Assembly: GCF_001512295.1 (NCBI RefSeq)
Contig: NZ_LNUP01000011.1
Location: 1-64,000, forward strand
Direction of reading: 5' to 3'
Source of the DNA: Pseudomonas sp. EpS/L25
Lineage (GTDB): Bacteria > Pseudomonadota > Gammaproteobacteria > Pseudomonadales > Pseudomonadaceae
Length of the DNA: 64,000 nt
Positions 36,107 to 46,898 of this stretch are shown in pieces. The notes beneath the pieces are model-generated. The model did not search any database and was not told the DNA's origin. It was given only the letters and a program-made list of their open reading frames with translations. How positions within the stretch are numbered: position 1 is the stretch's first letter; each line of letters starts with the position of its first letter. The position numbers and the translations under genes are program-made.

Positions 36107-36868
36107 TCAGAGGTAGTTGTTGGTGACGCTATCGACCACCCCCTCCTTGCGCATGGCGTCGAGGGCCTGCTGCAGGCGGGTCACCACCTCGTCGGGGGTA
36201 TCCTTGTTCAGCGCCAGGTAGAGGTCGGATTCCTGGAAGCTCAGCAGTGTCTGCAGATTGCTCACGCCCTGTTCCTTGGCCAGGTAGCGCCCAACGATGT
36301 CGGTGGTGGCCCAGATATCGATCTCGCCCTTCTGCAACTTGGCGATGTTCTCCTGATCACGCAGGGCATCGATGGGGACGATCCCCTTCTCCTGGATCAT
36401 CAGGCTCACCGCGGAGTTCTTGTAGGCGCCCACGCGCAGCTTGGCCGCAGCGGCCATATCAGGCACCTTGACGGTGCTGCCCGGCAGCGCCATGAATACC
36501 TTGCGCGTCTTGCCCAGGGGGCCGACCCACTTGAACAGCGGTATCCGCGCCTCGGTACGCGAGACGGAGAAGAGCGCATAGTTGGGGCTGTCCAGGGTCA
36601 GGTTGTAGATACGATCCCAGGGAAAGCGCAGCGACAGGTTGTAGTCGATCTTGGCGCGCTTGAACATTTCGCGCACCAGGTCGGTGCTTATCCCGTCGAT
36701 GGCCTCGTCCCGCGCGAAATTCTTGTCGTCCACCGCCATGTTGAACGGTGGGAAGTTCTCGGTCAGCAGAACGACGCGATATCCCGGCGGCAATTCCGCC
36801 CGGGCCGTACTCAGTGCCAGGGTGCAACTCAGCAGAGCACCCGCGATACTCAACCACGACTTGCGCAT
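36107..36868 (-). CDS. Periplasmic solute-binding protein, SBP_bac_3 type, paralogue 2
   Basis: A 253-residue paralogue with signal peptide ending ARA, then [25 protein letters not shown] and GISTDLVREMFKRAKIDYNL, the same as paralogue 1 in the second stretch. The C-terminus (TPDEVVTRLQQALDAMRKEGVVDSVTNNYL) is also shared. It is separated from paralogue 1 by 256 bases with no visible gene. It is the middle member of a tandem triplet corresponding to PA5137-PA5139. Confidence 0.88.
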   Translation of the reverse strand: MRKSWLSIAGALLSCTLALSTARAELPPGYRVVLLTENFPPFNMAVDDKNFARDEAIDGISTDLVREMFKRAKIDYNLSLRFPWDRIYNLTLDSPNYALFSVSRTEARIPLFKWVGPLGKTRKVFMALPGSTVKVPDMAAAAKLRVGAYKNSAVSLMIQEKGIVPIDALRDQENIAKLQKGEIDIWATTDIVGRYLAKEQGVSNLQTLLSFQESDLYLALNKDTPDEVVTRLQQALDAMRKEGVVDSVTNNYL

Positions 36869-36920
36869 TTCCCTCTCCTTGAGCGACCGCTCGATCCCAG
36901 GCCGGCCCGACCGGGCGACC

Positions 36921-37679
36921 TTACAGATAACGATTGAAGATGTTCTGGACTTCGCCCGTCTGGCGCATTTCGTCGAGCGCCTTCTGCAGTTTCTGCACCA
37001 CTTCGTCGGGGGTCTGCTTGTTCAGGGCGAGGAACAGCTCGCCACTGTTGAAGCGCAGCAGGGTCTTGAGTCCGCTGACGTCTTCCTGGCGGGCCAGGTA
37101 GCGACCCGCGGGATCACCCGTGGCCCAGACGTCGATCTGCCCCTTGAGCAGACGCTGGACGTTTTCCTGGTCGCGCAGCGCCAGCTCCGGCGTGAAGCCT
37201 TGCTGCACGAGGCTGTCGGCGATGGCATCGCCCTTGTAGGCGCCGATCTTGAGTTGCTGCTTGCGGGCATCGTCCAGGCTGCGCACCTGCAGATGGCTGT
37301 CGGGACGGCCGAGCAGCACCCAGTCGTCCGGTCCGATGGGACCGACCCACTTGAACAGGGCCTCGCGCTCGGGCAGGCGGGCGGTGACGAAAACGCCATG
37401 GTCGGCCTGGTTGAGCGCCGTGCCGTAGATGCGCTCCCAGGGGAATCTCAGGGTCAGGCTATAGGAGATGCCGGCGCGCTGGCACATCTCGCGGACCATG
37501 TCGACGGCGATACCCTTGAGATTTTCCTCGCGGGCGAAGTTCTTGCCATCCACCGCGAAGTTGTAGGGCGGGAAGTTCTCGGTCAGCAACGTCAGCTGGT
37601 AGCCGGCGGGAAGCTCCGCCCTGGCCGTCATCGTCAACAGCAGTAGCCCTGCCAAGCCGGCCCAGAATCCCTTGCGCAC
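36921..37679 (-). CDS. Periplasmic solute-binding protein, SBP_bac_3 type, paralogue 3
   Basis: A 252-residue, more diverged paralogue: [66 protein letters not shown] signal peptide ([14 protein letters not shown]) precedes it. It lies 31 bases from the hisF stop on the same strand. The Tyr for Phe change in the ligand-side ENFPPYN motif suggests a different ligand. Confidence 0.87.
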   Translation of the reverse strand: MRKGFWAGLAGLLLLTMTARAELPAGYQLTLLTENFPPYNFAVDGKNFAREENLKGIAVDMVREMCQRAGISYSLTLRFPWERIYGTALNQADHGVFVTARLPEREALFKWVGPIGPDDWVLLGRPDSHLQVRSLDDARKQQLKIGAYKGDAIADSLVQQGFTPELALRDQENVQRLLKGQIDVWATGDPAGRYLARQEDVSGLKTLLRFNSGELFLALNKQTPDEVVQKLQKALDEMRQTGEVQNIFNRYL

Positions 37680-37710
37680 GCCCCCAACTCCCCGCCGGCA
37701 CCGCCGGTAA

Positions 37711-38493
<783 letters not shown>

Positions 38494-38503
38494 GACTGCG
38501 TCC

Positions 38504-39241
38504 TCAGACCTTGAAGTTGTCGCACAGCGCCTGGGCCTCGGCGACATCGAGGGTACCCTCGTAGATCGCCCGGCCGGTGATGGCGCCGATGATGCCCGGG
38601 CTGCGGGCGTCGAGCAGGTTCTGGATGTCACCCAGGTTGTGGATGCCGCCGGAGGCGATCACCGGGATGCTGGTGGCTTCGGCCAGGGCACGGGTGGCCG
38701 GGACGTTGCAGCCCTGCATCATGCCGTCGCGGGCGATGTCGGTGTAGACGATGGCGCTGACGCCATCGGCCTCGAAGCGCCGCGCCAGGTCGGTGACCTG
38801 CAGCTCGCTGACCTCGGCCCAGCCATCGGTGGCGACGAAGCCGTCCTTGGCGTCCAGGCCGACGATGACCTTGCCCGGGAAGGCGCGGCAGGCTTCGGCG
38901 ACGAACTCCGGCTGCTTGACCGCCTTGGTGCCGATGATCACGTAGCCGACACCGGCGCGGACATAGTGCTCGATGGTCTCCAGCGAACGGATGCCACCCC
39001 CGATCTGGATCGGCAGGCCGGGATAGCGCTTGGCGATGGCGGTGACCACCTCGCCGTTGACCGGCTGGCCTTCGAAGGCGCCGTTGAGGTCCACCAGGTG
39101 CAGCCGGCGGCAACCGCCATCGACCCACTGGGCGGCCATGGCCACGGGATCGTCGGAGAACACGGTGGAGTCTTCCATGCGCCCCTGGCGCAGGCGGACG
39201 CAGGCGCCGTCCTTGAGGTCGATGGCGGGGATGATCAGCAT
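38504..39241 (-). CDS. hisA: Phosphoribosylformimino-5-aminoimidazole carboxamide ribotide isomerase HisA
   Basis: A 245-residue barrel with [19 protein letters not shown] (catalytic Asp), [27 protein letters not shown] and [12 protein letters not shown] (second catalytic Asp). It does the Amadori isomerisation before HisF/HisH in histidine synthesis. It lies ten bases upstream of hisF on the minus strand. Full family length. Confidence 0.96.
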   Translation of the reverse strand: MLIIPAIDLKDGACVRLRQGRMEDSTVFSDDPVAMAAQWVDGGCRRLHLVDLNGAFEGQPVNGEVVTAIAKRYPGLPIQIGGGIRSLETIEHYVRAGVGYVIIGTKAVKQPEFVAEACRAFPGKVIVGLDAKDGFVATDGWAEVSELQVTDLARRFEADGVSAIVYTDIARDGMMQGCNVPATRALAEATSIPVIASGGIHNLGDIQNLLDARSPGIIGAITGRAIYEGTLDVAEAQALCDNFKV

Positions 39242-39273
39242 GGCAATACCTTGGCTCTCGGGGTGAGGGCGAT

Positions 39274-39531
39274 CTAGGGCTTTTCCAGCGCCCAGATGTC
39301 GCTTTCCAGGCTGTCGACGCGCTCCCTGAGCAGGGCCTGCACGTCGGCAACCGCCTTGTTGTAGTACAGCGGCCCGCACTCGCGGGCGAAGAAATCCAGC
39401 AGTTCCTCGACTTCGAAGCGCCCCAGGCGGACCTCGAAGCGATCGTCCAGCAGGGTCTGCAAGGCCGTGACCAGGCGCTGGCTCTGCTCGGGTTCTAGCG
39501 TAACCAGCGGCGCGGGCGGCTTGCGCGCCAT
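39274..39531 (-). CDS. DUF2164 family protein
   Basis: An 85-residue protein with [54 protein letters not shown]. The GPxYYNKAxxDxQ pattern marks DUF2164, whose function is unknown. It sits between hisH and hisA inside the histidine operon and touches hisH by one base at 39531, so it is co-transcribed with them. Confidence 0.85.
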   Translation of the reverse strand: MARKPPAPLVTLEPEQSQRLVTALQTLLDDRFEVRLGRFEVEELLDFFARECGPLYYNKAVADVQALLRERVDSLESDIWALEKP

Positions 39532-40169
39532 TACCAGCGGCCGTCCCAGGCGAGGAAGTTGGCATAGAGTTGCAGACCGCAGTCGGCGCTCTTCTCGGGG
39601 TGGAACTGGGTGGCGAAGCGCGAGCCATCGGCCAGCGCCGCGGCGAAGTCCAGGCCGTAGCGACCGCGGCCGACCACCTGGCGTGGATTACCGGCCTCGA
39701 CATAGAAGCTGTGCACGAAATAGAAGCGGGCGCGATCAGGAATGCTGTGCCAGAGCGGATGGTCGAGCACATGGCTGACCTCGTTCCAACCCATGTGCGG
39801 CACCTTGAGGGTCTCGCCCTCTTCTTGCATGCCGCCCGGGAAGCGGCGCACGGCGCCGGGGAACAGGCCGATGCAGTCCACGCCGCCGTTCTCTTCGCTG
39901 CGTTGCATCAGCGCCTGCATGCCGACGCAGACGCCGAGGAAGGGCCGGTCCTGGCTGACTTCGCGGACCAGTTCATCGATGCCCTGGCGGCGGATCTCGG
40001 CCATGCAGTCGCGGATGGCGCCGACGCCGGGCAGGACGATGCGGTCCGCCTCGCGGATCACCGAGGGATCGCCGGTCACCAGCACCTGGTGGCTACCGGC
40101 GTGCTCCAGGGCCTTGGCCACGGAGTGCAGGTTGCCCATGCCATAGTCGATGACGGCTACCGTCTGCAT
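39531..40169 (-). CDS. hisH: Imidazole glycerol phosphate synthase, glutamine amidotransferase HisH
   Basis: A 212-residue class I amidotransferase. The nucleophile Cys lies in [11 protein letters not shown] near residue 83, with the His/Glu pair in ATQFHPEKS. The start [17 protein letters not shown] is typical. It supplies ammonia to HisF. Its ATG overlaps the hisB stop by one base (TGATG). Confidence 0.96.
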   Translation of the reverse strand: MQTVAVIDYGMGNLHSVAKALEHAGSHQVLVTGDPSVIREADRIVLPGVGAIRDCMAEIRRQGIDELVREVSQDRPFLGVCVGMQALMQRSEENGGVDCIGLFPGAVRRFPGGMQEEGETLKVPHMGWNEVSHVLDHPLWHSIPDRARFYFVHSFYVEAGNPRQVVGRGRYGLDFAAALADGSRFATQFHPEKSADCGLQLYANFLAWDGRW

Positions 40170-40762
40170 CACAGGCACCCCTTGGTGGAGGGCATGACAC
40201 CGGCCATGCGCGGATCTTCGCTGAGGGCCATGCGCAGGGCGCGGCCGAAGGCCTTGAACACCGTCTCGATCTGGTGGTGGCTGTTGACGCCGCGCAGGTT
40301 GTCGACGTGCAGGGTCACCTGGGCGTGATTGGTGAAGCCCTGGAAGAATTCGAGGAACAGGTCGACGTCCATGCGGCCCACGGTGGCGCGGGTGAAGGGC
40401 ACGTTCCAGTGCAGCCCGGGCCGGCCGGAAAAGTCGATGACCACCCGCGACAGGGCTTCGTCCAGGGGCACATAGGCATGGCCGTAGCGCTGGATGCCCT
40501 TCTTGTCGCCGACGGCCTTGGCGAAGGCCTGGCCGAGGGTGATGCCGATGTCCTCCACCGTGTGGTGGTCGTCGATGTGCAGGTCGCCGCGGCAGTGGAT
40601 ATCGAGGTCGATCAGCCCGTGGCGGGCGATCTGGTCGAGCATGTGCTCGAGGAAGGGAACCCCGGTGTCGAAGCGCGCTGCGCCCGTGCCGTCCAGGTCC
40701 AGGGATACCTTGACCTGGGTTTCCAGGGTGTTGCGCTCGACGGTTGCCTTGCGTTCGGCCAT
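40169..40762 (-). CDS. hisB: Imidazoleglycerol-phosphate dehydratase HisB
   Basis: A 197-residue monofunctional dehydratase. Metal-binding motifs [15 protein letters not shown] and the C-terminal [17 protein letters not shown] are intact. Step 7 of histidine synthesis. It starts the his unit in this window; no fused phosphatase domain, as usual in pseudomonads. Confidence 0.96.
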   Translation of the reverse strand: MAERKATVERNTLETQVKVSLDLDGTGAARFDTGVPFLEHMLDQIARHGLIDLDIHCRGDLHIDDHHTVEDIGITLGQAFAKAVGDKKGIQRYGHAYVPLDEALSRVVIDFSGRPGLHWNVPFTRATVGRMDVDLFLEFFQGFTNHAQVTLHVDNLRGVNSHHQIETVFKAFGRALRMALSEDPRMAGVMPSTKGCL

Positions 40763-40831
40763 AGCCTGCTCCGCGAAAATCGGTGGGCGAAAGGGCCGAT
40801 ATTATAGGCGCGCGGGGGCGGGATCGAAAGC

Positions 40832-40881
40832 GCGGCGGGACGAGGCGTCCCGCCGCAAGGGGCGCCCTCGTCGGGCGCCCG
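40832..40881 (-). terminator. Double hairpin downstream of the OFA transporter gene
   Basis: GCGGCGGGACG/CGTCCCGCCGC (40832-40856) is a perfect 11-bp stem with a three-base loop. A second GGGCGCCC palindrome pair follows at 40860-40880. There is no strong T run on the minus strand, so termination strength is uncertain. Confidence 0.6.
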
Positions 40882-40888
40882 CTGCCGC

Positions 40889-42553
40889 TTAGCTGAAGAG
40901 GGCAGCAGTTTTCTGCAGGGTGATCCAGATACCCCAGGCCAGCGGGATGCCCACGGCCAGCCAGGCGGCGATGGCCAGCGGCTTGGTCTTGGGATCGGCG
41001 CTCCACTCCAGTACCTGGGCACTGCCGGCGCTGCTGTCATGGCTCTTGGCGCGCTCGACGGCGAGTTCGGCCTCGGTCATGAAGTGCTTGTCGGCCACCG
41101 GGCGCACCAGCAGGTTGCAGATGAAGCCCAGCACCAGCAGGCCGGCCAGGATGTACAGGGTGATGTCGTACACCTGGGCGCGGGGGATACCCATGCTCAG
41201 CTGGTACTCGCGCAGGTAGTTGACCAGCACCGGACCGAAGACGCCCGCCGCGGCCCAGGCGGTGAGCAGACGACCGTGGATGGCGCCGACCATCTGGGTA
41301 CCGAACAGGTCGGCGAGGTAGGCCGGCACGGTGGCGAAACCGCCGCCGTACATGGACAGGATCAGGCAGAAGGCGAAGACGAACAGCGCCACGCTGCCCA
41401 GGTGACCGGTCCAGGGCACGATGGCGTAGAGCACGAAACCCAGGGTGAAGAAGACGAAGTAGGTCATCTTGCGGCCGATGTAATCGGAGAAGGATGCCCA
41501 GAAGAAGCGACCGCCGATGTTGAACAGGCTCAGCAGGCCGGTGAAGCCGGCGGCGATGGCGGCGATCTGCTTGAGCTGGTCGGCGCTGAGTTCACCGTAG
41601 GTCAGGCCGTTGCCCAGCAGACGACCACCGAAGACTTCCTGCAGCAGCGGCGAGGCCATGCCGAGGATGCCGATACCAGCGGTCACGTTCAGGCAGAGCA
41701 CGGCCCAGACCAGCCAGAACTGCGGGATACCCCAGATCTTGCTCACGTGGACGTGGCGGTTGGTGATCATGGCGTTCTGCGCCTTCTTGGTCGAAGGCGT
41801 CCAGCCGGCGGGTTTCCAGCCGGTCGGGGGTACGCGGTAGCCCAGGGCGCCACTCATCATGAAGACGAAGTAGATCACCGCCATGACCAGGAAGGCCTGC
41901 CAGACACCGACTTCGGTGGCGGAGGCGAAGTGGCGCATCAGCAGGTCGGCCAGGGGGGCACCCACCATGGCGCCACCACCGAAGCCCATGATCGCCATGC
42001 CGGTGGCCATGCCGCGCTTGTCCGGGAACCACTTGATCAGGGTCGACACCGGCGAGATGTAGCCCAGGCCCAGACCGATACCGCCGATGACGCCGGAGCC
42101 CAGCCACAGCATCCAGATCTGGTGGGTATAGATGCCCAGCGCGGAGATCAGCAGACCACCGCACCAGCACAGTGCCGAGACGACACCGGCCTTGCGCGGA
42201 CCGGCGTGCTCCAGCCAGCCACCGAACAGAGCGGCCGAGCAGCCGAGGAAGATGAAGAACAGGGTGTAGATCCAGCCGAGCTGGGAGATCTTCCAGTCGC
42301 AGGTAGCGCTGAAGATCTGCTCGAAGAAGCCCATTTCCACCGGGCAGGCCACGGCGGCGGTGATGCCGATGGCCTTGGACAGCGGCAGCCAGAACACCGA
42401 GAAGCCGTAGGCCATGCCGATGCACAGGTGGATGGCCAACGCCGCCGGCGGTACCAGCCAGCGGTTGAAGCCGGGCTTGGCGACGATGCGCTCCTTGGAC
42501 AGGAAGGCCGGTTGCGGCGAAGCGCCGGCACCAGCGGTGAGAGTACTGCTCAT
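40889..42553 (-). CDS. MFS transporter, oxalate/formate antiporter (OFA) type
   Basis: A 554-residue, twelve-segment transporter. The start [52 protein letters not shown] and [31 protein letters not shown] place it in the OFA/YhjX group. An insertion with Cys in the first loop and a long central loop make it longer than the 400-residue minimum. Substrates of the family are small carboxylates such as oxalate, formate or pyruvate. It is monocistronic and diverges from asmA over a 296-base gap where I see no clear regulatory site. Confidence 0.87.
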   Translation of the reverse strand: MSSTLTAGAGASPQPAFLSKERIVAKPGFNRWLVPPAALAIHLCIGMAYGFSVFWLPLSKAIGITAAVACPVEMGFFEQIFSATCDWKISQLGWIYTLFFIFLGCSAALFGGWLEHAGPRKAGVVSALCWCGGLLISALGIYTHQIWMLWLGSGVIGGIGLGLGYISPVSTLIKWFPDKRGMATGMAIMGFGGGAMVGAPLADLLMRHFASATEVGVWQAFLVMAVIYFVFMMSGALGYRVPPTGWKPAGWTPSTKKAQNAMITNRHVHVSKIWGIPQFWLVWAVLCLNVTAGIGILGMASPLLQEVFGGRLLGNGLTYGELSADQLKQIAAIAAGFTGLLSLFNIGGRFFWASFSDYIGRKMTYFVFFTLGFVLYAIVPWTGHLGSVALFVFAFCLILSMYGGGFATVPAYLADLFGTQMVGAIHGRLLTAWAAAGVFGPVLVNYLREYQLSMGIPRAQVYDITLYILAGLLVLGFICNLLVRPVADKHFMTEAELAVERAKSHDSSAGSAQVLEWSADPKTKPLAIAAWLAVGIPLAWGIWITLQKTAALFS

Positions 42554-42849
42554 GGGTATAGCCCTTTTCGAGTGTATAGCTGCAAGCCGGCAGACATTCC
42601 TTGCACGTCTCCTCGGGAAAGAGTCAAAGAAAAGGCGTCAACCGACCGTAGGTGCGCGACATTAAAGCGCACCCCTGGCCACCTGCCAGCCTTTCTCATT
42701 TGGCAAGGTACGGGCGGCATCAGTTGTCCGACGAAACGGGTGATCACCACGGCTGTCACAGGCCCGACACCTCGATGACATCCAGGCCAGCCCAAGCCCT
42801 TATACTGGCCAGTCGCGCCATCGCCCGTCGGAACAGGAATTTCCTCGCC

Positions 42850-45075
42850 ATGAAAGCTTTCGCCAAAGTGCTGGGTATCGTTCTCGTCGGCCTGCTGCTC
42901 CTGCTGGTCGCCGTAGGCTTCGCCCTCACCCACCTGGTCGATCCAAACGACTACAAGGACGAGATCCGCCAGCTGGCGCGCGACAAGGCCAACGTCGACC
43001 TGCAGCTCAAGGGCGACATCGGCTGGAGCCTGTTCCCCTGGCTGGGCGTCGAACTGCACGACGCCACCCTGGCCAGCGCCGCCACCCCGGACCGCCAGCT
43101 GGCCCAGGTACAGCGCCTGATCCTCTCGGTACGCCTGTTGCCGCTGCTGCTGCGCCGCGACCTGGAGATGAGCGACATCAAGATCGATGGCCTGGACCTC
43201 ACCGCCAGCCGCGATGACCAGGGCCGTAGCAACTGGGCCGAGATCGGCCGCCCCGCTCCCCAGCCCGGCCAGCACGAGACGCCAGCCAACGCCCCGGCCG
43301 ACGGCCAGGCGCCCGCCGCCCCGACGACCGCGCGACAACCGCTCAAGCTCAATGTCGAGAGCCTCACTGTGCGCAACTCGCGCATCGATTACAGCGATGC
43401 CCAGAGCGGCGCCCGCTATGCCTTCGAAGGCATCGACCTGGAAACCGGCGCCATCTACGCCGGCACGCCCATCCCGCTCAAGCTGGCCGGCACCGCCAGC
43501 ACCACCCAGCCGCCGGTGAACGCCACCGTCCAGCTCAGCGGCGAATTCCGCTTCGATCCGGCCAGCCAGCAGTACGCCCTGGACAATCTCCAGTTGACCG
43601 GCGACGCCACGGGCGAGCCCTTCAACGGCAAGCTGGTCAACTATTCCGCCAGCGGCCAGTTGGCCGTCGACCGCCGCGCCCAGACCGCCGAATGGACCAG
43701 CCTCAAGCTCACCGCCAACGAGCTCAAGGCCCTGGGCGACCTCAAGCTGAGCGGGCTCGAGACAGCTCCCCAATTGACCGGCGGCCTCTCCATCGCCCGT
43801 CTTGACCTGCGCGCCTTCCTCACCGGCATCGGCGTCGAGCTGCCGGCCATGGCCGATGACAAGACCCTGCAACGCTTCGAGATGAACGCCCAGGTGCAGG
43901 CCAGTCGCAACGCCCTGGCGCTGAACGACTTCAACTTCAACCTGGACGACAGCACCCTCAAGGGTCGCGTCGCCCTGGACGACATCGCCCGCCGCGCCCT
44001 GCGCGTCCAGCTCAGTGGCGACAGCCTGGATCTGGACCGCTACCTGCCGGCCAAGGCCGCCGCCGCGCGCCAGGCCAACCAGGCACGGGAAGAGGAAGTC
44101 GCCCAGGTCGATGCCACCGCCACCCAGGGCAACTTCCCACTGCCGGAAGCCCCCACCCAGCATGCCTGGAGCCAGGAGACGCTGCTGCCGGTGGAGCGCC
44201 TGCGCAGCCTGGATGCCGACGTCGACCTGAGCCTGCAGCGCCTGACCCTCAACCGCCTGCCCTTCGAGAACGCCAGCCTCAAGGCCAAGGCCGCCGCTGG
44301 CCAGCTGCAGCTCAGCGCCCTGGAAGGTGAACTCTTCGGTGGCCACTTCCAGGCCAATGGCGCCCTCGACGTGCGCGGCGCGCAGCCGCAACTCACCGCC
44401 CAGGAGCGCATCAAGGGCGTGCCGGTGGAGCGCATCCTCCAGGCCCAGGGGCAGAAGCCGCCGGTGGAAGGCCTGCTCGACCTGGACGCCGACCTGCGCA
44501 GCAGTGGCGCCAGCCAACGTGCCCTGATCGATAACCTGGGTGGCACCGCCCACTTCGCCCTGCGCAACGGGCAATTGATCGACGCCAACGTCGAAAGCCA
44601 GCTGTGCCAGGGCATCGCCCTGCTCAACCGCAAGCCGCTGGAGCTGCCCCACGGCGGCCAGAACACCCCCTTCCGCCAGCTGAGTGGCAGCCTCACCATC
44701 GTCAATGGCGTGGCGCGCAACCAGGACCTGAGCGTCAGCGTGCCGGGCCTGGCGGTGAAGGGCACGGGCGACGTCGACCTGCGCACCCTGGGTCTCGACT
44801 ATCGCCTGGGCATCACCGTACAGGGCGACACCAACGCCGCCGCCGATCCTGGCTGCCAGGTCGGCGCGCGCTATGCCGACATCGAATGGCCCCTGCACTG
44901 CCGCGGCCCCATGGAGCTGGGCGCCAAGGCCTGCCGCCTGGACCGCGAGGCCATGGGCCAGATCATCGCCCGCGCCGCCGGCAATCGTCTGAACGAAAAA
45001 ATCGAAGAGAAGCTCGGTGATAAAATCAGCCCCGACATCCAGAACGCCATCCGAGGGCTGCTGCAACGCCGATGA
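42850..45075 (+). CDS. AsmA-family envelope protein
   Basis: A 741-residue protein. One N-terminal membrane segment (VLGIVLVGLLLLLVAVGFAL) precedes a large periplasmic beta-rich body with DIGWSLFPWLGVELHDATLA and an AsmA C-terminal region (GGTAHFALRNGQLIDANVESQLCQGIALLN). AsmA-like proteins span the periplasm and help move phospholipids or assemble outer membrane proteins. The ATG at 42850 is the one followed at once by the membrane anchor; the longer frame from 42652 is not used. Its stop overlaps the mutY start by four bases. Confidence 0.88.
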   Translation: MKAFAKVLGIVLVGLLLLLVAVGFALTHLVDPNDYKDEIRQLARDKANVDLQLKGDIGWSLFPWLGVELHDATLASAATPDRQLAQVQRLILSVRLLPLLLRRDLEMSDIKIDGLDLTASRDDQGRSNWAEIGRPAPQPGQHETPANAPADGQAPAAPTTARQPLKLNVESLTVRNSRIDYSDAQSGARYAFEGIDLETGAIYAGTPIPLKLAGTASTTQPPVNATVQLSGEFRFDPASQQYALDNLQLTGDATGEPFNGKLVNYSASGQLAVDRRAQTAEWTSLKLTANELKALGDLKLSGLETAPQLTGGLSIARLDLRAFLTGIGVELPAMADDKTLQRFEMNAQVQASRNALALNDFNFNLDDSTLKGRVALDDIARRALRVQLSGDSLDLDRYLPAKAAAARQANQAREEEVAQVDATATQGNFPLPEAPTQHAWSQETLLPVERLRSLDADVDLSLQRLTLNRLPFENASLKAKAAAGQLQLSALEGELFGGHFQANGALDVRGAQPQLTAQERIKGVPVERILQAQGQKPPVEGLLDLDADLRSSGASQRALIDNLGGTAHFALRNGQLIDANVESQLCQGIALLNRKPLELPHGGQNTPFRQLSGSLTIVNGVARNQDLSVSVPGLAVKGTGDVDLRTLGLDYRLGITVQGDTNAAADPGCQVGARYADIEWPLHCRGPMELGAKACRLDREAMGQIIARAAGNRLNEKIEEKLGDKISPDIQNAIRGLLQRR

Positions 45076-46136
45076 CTGACGACGCCTTTGGTACCGCCGT
45101 ACTGGCCTGGTACGACCTGCACGGGCGCAAGGACCTGCCCTGGCAGCAAGCCGTGACCCCCTATCGCGTCTGGGTCTCGGAGATCATGCTCCAGCAGACC
45201 CAGGTCGCCACCGTGCTGGGCTACTTCGATCGCTTCATGCAGGCACTGCCCACCGTCGAGGCCCTGGCTGCCGCCTCCGAGGACGAGGTGCTGCACCTCT
45301 GGACCGGACTGGGCTACTACAGCCGCGCGCGCAACCTGCACAAGGCCGCCAAGACCGTGGTCGAGCGCCATGGCGGCGAATTCCCGCGCAGCGTCGAGGC
45401 CCTGGCCGAGCTGCCCGGCATCGGTCGCTCCACCGCCGGCGCCATCGCCAGCCTGAGCATGGGCATCCGCGCGCCCATCCTCGACGGCAACGTCAAGCGC
45501 GTCCTGGCCCGCTATACCGCCACGCCCGGCTACCCGGGCGAACCCGCCGTGGCCCGGCGGCTATGGGACGTGGCCGAGCGGTTGATGCCTCGCGAGCGGG
45601 TCGGCCACTACACCCAGGCGATGATGGACCTGGGTGCCACCCTCTGCACCCGCAGCAAGCCCAGTTGCCTGCTGTGCCCGGTCAAGCCGGGTTGCCGCGC
45701 CCATCTGCTGGGCCAGGAGACCGACTTCCCCGCGTCCAAGCCACGCAAGACCCTGCCGCAGCGGCATACGCTGATGCCGCTGTTCGTCAACGACGACAAC
45801 GCCGTGCTGCTGCAGCGCCGACCTTCCACCGGTCTCTGGGGCGGCCTCTGGGGGCCACCGGAAGTGGCCGACGAAGCCGAGCTCCTGGCCCTCGCCCAAC
45901 GCCAGGGCCTGAGCGTCGACGAACGCCAGGCGCTGCCCGGTCTGGTGCATACCTTCAGCCACTTCCAGCTGGCCATCGAACCCTGGCTGGTGCAGGTGGA
46001 CCATCGCCGCCACGCCGTGGCCGAGGGTGACTGGCTTTGGTATAACCTCGCCTCCCCGCCGCGCCTGGGCCTCGCCGCCCCGGTGCAGAAACTGCTCAAG
46101 CGCGCCGAGCAGGCGCTCAAAGGAGAATCCGCATGA
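45072..46136 (+). CDS. mutY: A/G-specific adenine glycosylase MutY
   Basis: A 354-residue glycosylase: [13 protein letters not shown] with the catalytic Glu, helix-hairpin-helix [13 protein letters not shown] with catalytic Asp in ILDGNVKR, the 4Fe-4S ligands [17 protein letters not shown], and a C-terminal NUDIX-like 8-oxoG-recognition domain ([13 protein letters not shown]). It removes adenine paired with 8-oxoguanine. Overlaps asmA and yggX by four bases each (ATGA). Confidence 0.96.
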   Translation: MTDDAFGTAVLAWYDLHGRKDLPWQQAVTPYRVWVSEIMLQQTQVATVLGYFDRFMQALPTVEALAAASEDEVLHLWTGLGYYSRARNLHKAAKTVVERHGGEFPRSVEALAELPGIGRSTAGAIASLSMGIRAPILDGNVKRVLARYTATPGYPGEPAVARRLWDVAERLMPRERVGHYTQAMMDLGATLCTRSKPSCLLCPVKPGCRAHLLGQETDFPASKPRKTLPQRHTLMPLFVNDDNAVLLQRRPSTGLWGGLWGPPEVADEAELLALAQRQGLSVDERQALPGLVHTFSHFQLAIEPWLVQVDHRRHAVAEGDWLWYNLASPPRLGLAAPVQKLLKRAEQALKGESA

Positions 46137-46405
46137 CCCGCACCGTGATGTGCCGCAAGCACAAGCAGGAGCTGCCCGGCCTCGACCGTCCGCCCTACCC
46201 CGGCGCCAAGGGCGAAGACATCTACCAGCACGTCTCCAGGCAGGCCTGGGAAGAATGGCAGAAGCACCAGACCATGCTGATCAACGAACGTCGGCTGAAC
46301 ATGATGAACGCCGATGATCGCAAGTTTCTCCAGGCGGAGATGGACAAGTTTCTCTCCGGCGAAGACTACGCCCAGGCCGAGGGCTACGTGCCGCCAAGCC
46401 CCTGA
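46133..46405 (+). CDS. yggX: Fe(2+)-trafficking protein YggX
   Basis: A 90-residue protein with [23 protein letters not shown] (single Cys7-type residue), [26 protein letters not shown] and [12 protein letters not shown]. YggX protects iron–sulphur proteins against oxidants. Coupled to mutY as in E. coli and P. aeruginosa, which links repair of oxidised DNA with iron handling. Confidence 0.95.
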   Translation: MTRTVMCRKHKQELPGLDRPPYPGAKGEDIYQHVSRQAWEEWQKHQTMLINERRLNMMNADDRKFLQAEMDKFLSGEDYAQAEGYVPPSP

Positions 46406-46416
46406 CCGACAGCTAA

Positions 46417-46572
46417 GAAGCTGGTCACGATCTGCTGCGCGTCGGCCAAACCGCGTTGAAAACGGCTTCGGAATGCTCATTGACCACTCGTAAACCCGAG
46501 CGCGGGTCCGATCCGCTTCCTCAACCGCTTTCGCCTTGTTTTTCTCTCGCTCGCGAGATCGTGAACAGCGTC
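46417..46572. mobile_element. MITE family 2, copy B
   Basis: 156 bp flanked by TAA at 46414-46416 and 46573-46575. Ends GAAGCTGGTCACGATCT and (read inwards) GACGCTGTTCACGATCT. Inverted and shorter relative to copy A at 21291-21533, with shared GCGTCGGCCAAACCGCGTTG and CGTAAACCCGAGCGCGGGTC stretches. It lies between yggX and the tRNA-Phe promoter, ending 38 bases before the -35. Confidence 0.82.
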
Positions 46573-46610
46573 TAAGCGCCCGAAAAATCTAAATTTTTTT
46601 GGGCTCGCTG

Positions 46611-46639
46611 TTGACACAAGACCGAGAAACGCTTTTAAT
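46611..46639 (+). promoter_or_regulatory. Sigma-70 promoter of tRNA-Phe
   Basis: A perfect TTGACA (46611-46616), a 17-base spacer and TTTAAT (46634-46639). Transcription would start a few bases before the mature tRNA 5' end at 46650. Confidence 0.8.
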
Positions 46640-46649
46640 GCGCCCCGTT

Positions 46650-46725
46650 GCCCAGGTAGCTCAGTTGGTAGAGCAGGGGATTGAAAATCCCCGTGTCGGC
46701 GGTTCGATTCCGTCCCTGGGCACCA
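46650..46725 (+). tRNA. tRNA-Phe (anticodon GAA)
   Basis: A 76-base tRNA with all arms: acceptor GCCCAGG/CCTGGGC, anticodon stem GGGGA/TCCCC around TTGAAAA (anticodon GAA), T loop TTCGATT, encoded CCA. The integrase gene of the following element starts about 170 bases downstream, so this tRNA is its likely attachment site and keeps its function. Confidence 0.97.
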
Positions 46726-46740
46726 AGAACATAAATCCGA

Positions 46741-46817
46741 ATGGTCCTGTATGACCTCGGAACCCAGAGAAACCGGCCCTTGAGCCGGTTTTTTTGTGCC
46801 CGTATGGTTCCGTATAG
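46741..46817. repeat. Direct repeats between tRNA-Phe and the integrase gene, possible arm sites
   Basis: ATGGTCCTGTATGA at 46741 and ATGGTTCCGTATAG at 46804 match at 11 of 14 positions. Repeats of this kind next to att are often arm-type binding sites of tyrosine integrases. The functional claim is inference. Confidence 0.4.
46770..46795 (+). terminator. Terminator after tRNA-Phe
   Basis: AAACCGGC and GCCGGTTT form a stem followed by a seven-base T run. Confidence 0.85.
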
Positions 46818-46834
46818 CGATATACAAACCTGGG

Positions 46835-46890
46835 TTTTAGGGGTATGAATGGGGGTACGACCCGATTCGATTTAACCCGTACCCCTAAAA
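46835..46890. promoter_or_regulatory. Inverted repeat ahead of the integrase gene
   Basis: TTTTAGGGGTA (46835-46845) and TACCCCTAAAA (46880-46890) are perfect inverted repeats; inside them GGGGTACG at 46852-46859 also matches the right arm. The pair ends nine bases before the integrase ATG. It could be an operator for integrase autoregulation or for the AlpA-like protein. Confidence 0.5.
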
Positions 46891-46898
46891 GTGACGCT

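Noticed and set aside
42550-45066. 838-codon minus-strand ORF opposite asmA
   Set aside because: Antisense shadow; the plus strand carries the AsmA protein with anchor and family motifs.
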